Shown here one piece after another: positions 47,752 through 48,093 of a DNA stretch of 48,093 nt. The stretch is from Neelides folsomi (lineage: Eukaryota > Arthropoda > Collembola > Neelipleona > Neelidae), in contig JAQGBZ010000436.1 in the NCBI GenBank assembly GCA_034687125.1, positions 1 through 48,093 on the forward strand, written 5' to 3'. The position numbers and the translations under genes were made by a program. The notes beneath the pieces are model-generated. The model was not told the origin of the DNA. It did not search any database and saw only the letters and a program-made list of their open reading frames with translations. Within the stretch, counting starts at the first letter, position 1. Each line of letters opens with the position of its first letter.

Positions 47752-48093
47752 ATGGCCCAATCAACGGAAACCGGAGCTGGGAAGGTTAAATGGATTCCAC
47801 TTGAGTCGAATCCTGATGTAATTTACTTAAATTAACAATTACTATAAAATCAACTATAATAATATTTAAAATTTAACCATTTTTCTTTTTCTTTAAGGTG
47901 ATGACCAAGGTACTTTGAGACCATCGAATCAATATTCAGATAAATTCTATCAAATATTCAAATAATTAACGTTTATTTATGCTTATTTAAAATATGGGAC
48001 CTTTTGGGGGAAAACCGGGTCCTAGTATTTATTAATTTAAGTTTCTAGAGAATTCAAAATTTTAATTTATTTGATCTTCAGTAAAAATAAACG
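47752..48093 (+). CDS. Ubiquitin carboxyl-terminal hydrolase, UCHL3-like, 5' end only
   Basis: Cysteine protease that trims small adducts from ubiquitin C-termini (peptidase C12). The first coding exon 47752-47817 encodes MAQSTETGAGKVKWIPLESN and PD. The KWIPLESNPDV part matches the conserved N-terminus of UCHL3 (RWLPLEANPEV). The next exon appears to be only 12 bp, 47898-47909 (VMTK), between a ctttaag acceptor and a gtactt donor; reading on gives a stop two codons later. The rest, including the catalytic Cys, His and Asp, lies beyond the window. The identification rests on about 15 residues. Confidence 0.65.

Noticed and set aside
1..48093. CRISPR array, prokaryotic operon or phage system
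   Set aside because: Introns, splice sites and families are all eukaryotic; no regularly spaced repeats were seen.

Overview
The window is nuclear DNA from an invertebrate animal, most likely an arthropod. It is AT-rich, its genes are split by many short GT..AG introns (mostly 50-250 bp), and all gene families are eukaryotic. The gustatory-receptor-like pair, the OBP-like protein, clan-3-like P450s and a relic of a GH5 subfamily 10 beta-mannanase point to a non-model hexapod; a springtail (Collembola) fits well because such mannanases are known there. The species cannot be fixed from sequence alone. All exon models below were built by hand from reading frame, splice-site consensus, phase bookkeeping and remembered family motifs.

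Left part (1-17.4 kb): the 5' three fifths of CHTF18/CTF18 (minus, running off the left edge); a TMEM47-like claudin-fold gene (plus) with a 4.2 kb first intron that holds a likely alternative first exon; a complete FGGY carbohydrate kinase (minus); and an unrecognised coiled-coil protein (plus).

Middle (17.5-32.1 kb): a MULE-type DNA transposon derivative with long terminal inverted repeats, a target-site duplication and a FLYWCH zinc-finger fragment; a complete UBE2O (plus, 15 exons); a TA-flanked MITE; the 3' end of a decayed GH5_10 mannanase gene; a GT31 glycosyltransferase (minus); and two tandem gustatory-receptor-like genes with identical exon structure.

Right part (32.1-48.1 kb): an OBP-like secreted protein just downstream of the receptor pair; an uncharacterised secreted protein with a Leu/Pro-rich block and a run of 12 Met; a classical SDR dehydrogenase; two tandem cytochrome P450 genes; a short UTP6 homologue (minus) whose intron contains a nearly perfect 167 bp hairpin; an unrecognised acidic, Ser/Lys-rich protein with a Cys-rich tail (minus); and the 5' end of a UCHL3-like ubiquitin hydrolase (plus) with an apparent 12-nt micro-exon at the right edge.

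How the parts relate: this is ordinary gene-dense animal sequence, not an operon or a defence island. Housekeeping genes (CTF18, UBE2O, UTP6, UCH) alternate with environment-facing families (receptors, OBP-like, P450s, SDR, mannanase) and small DNA transposons. I found no wholly new system. The best leads are the OBP-like gene beside the receptor pair, the alternative TMEM47 N-terminus, the mannanase relic, the half-length UTP6 and the new MULE and MITE families.
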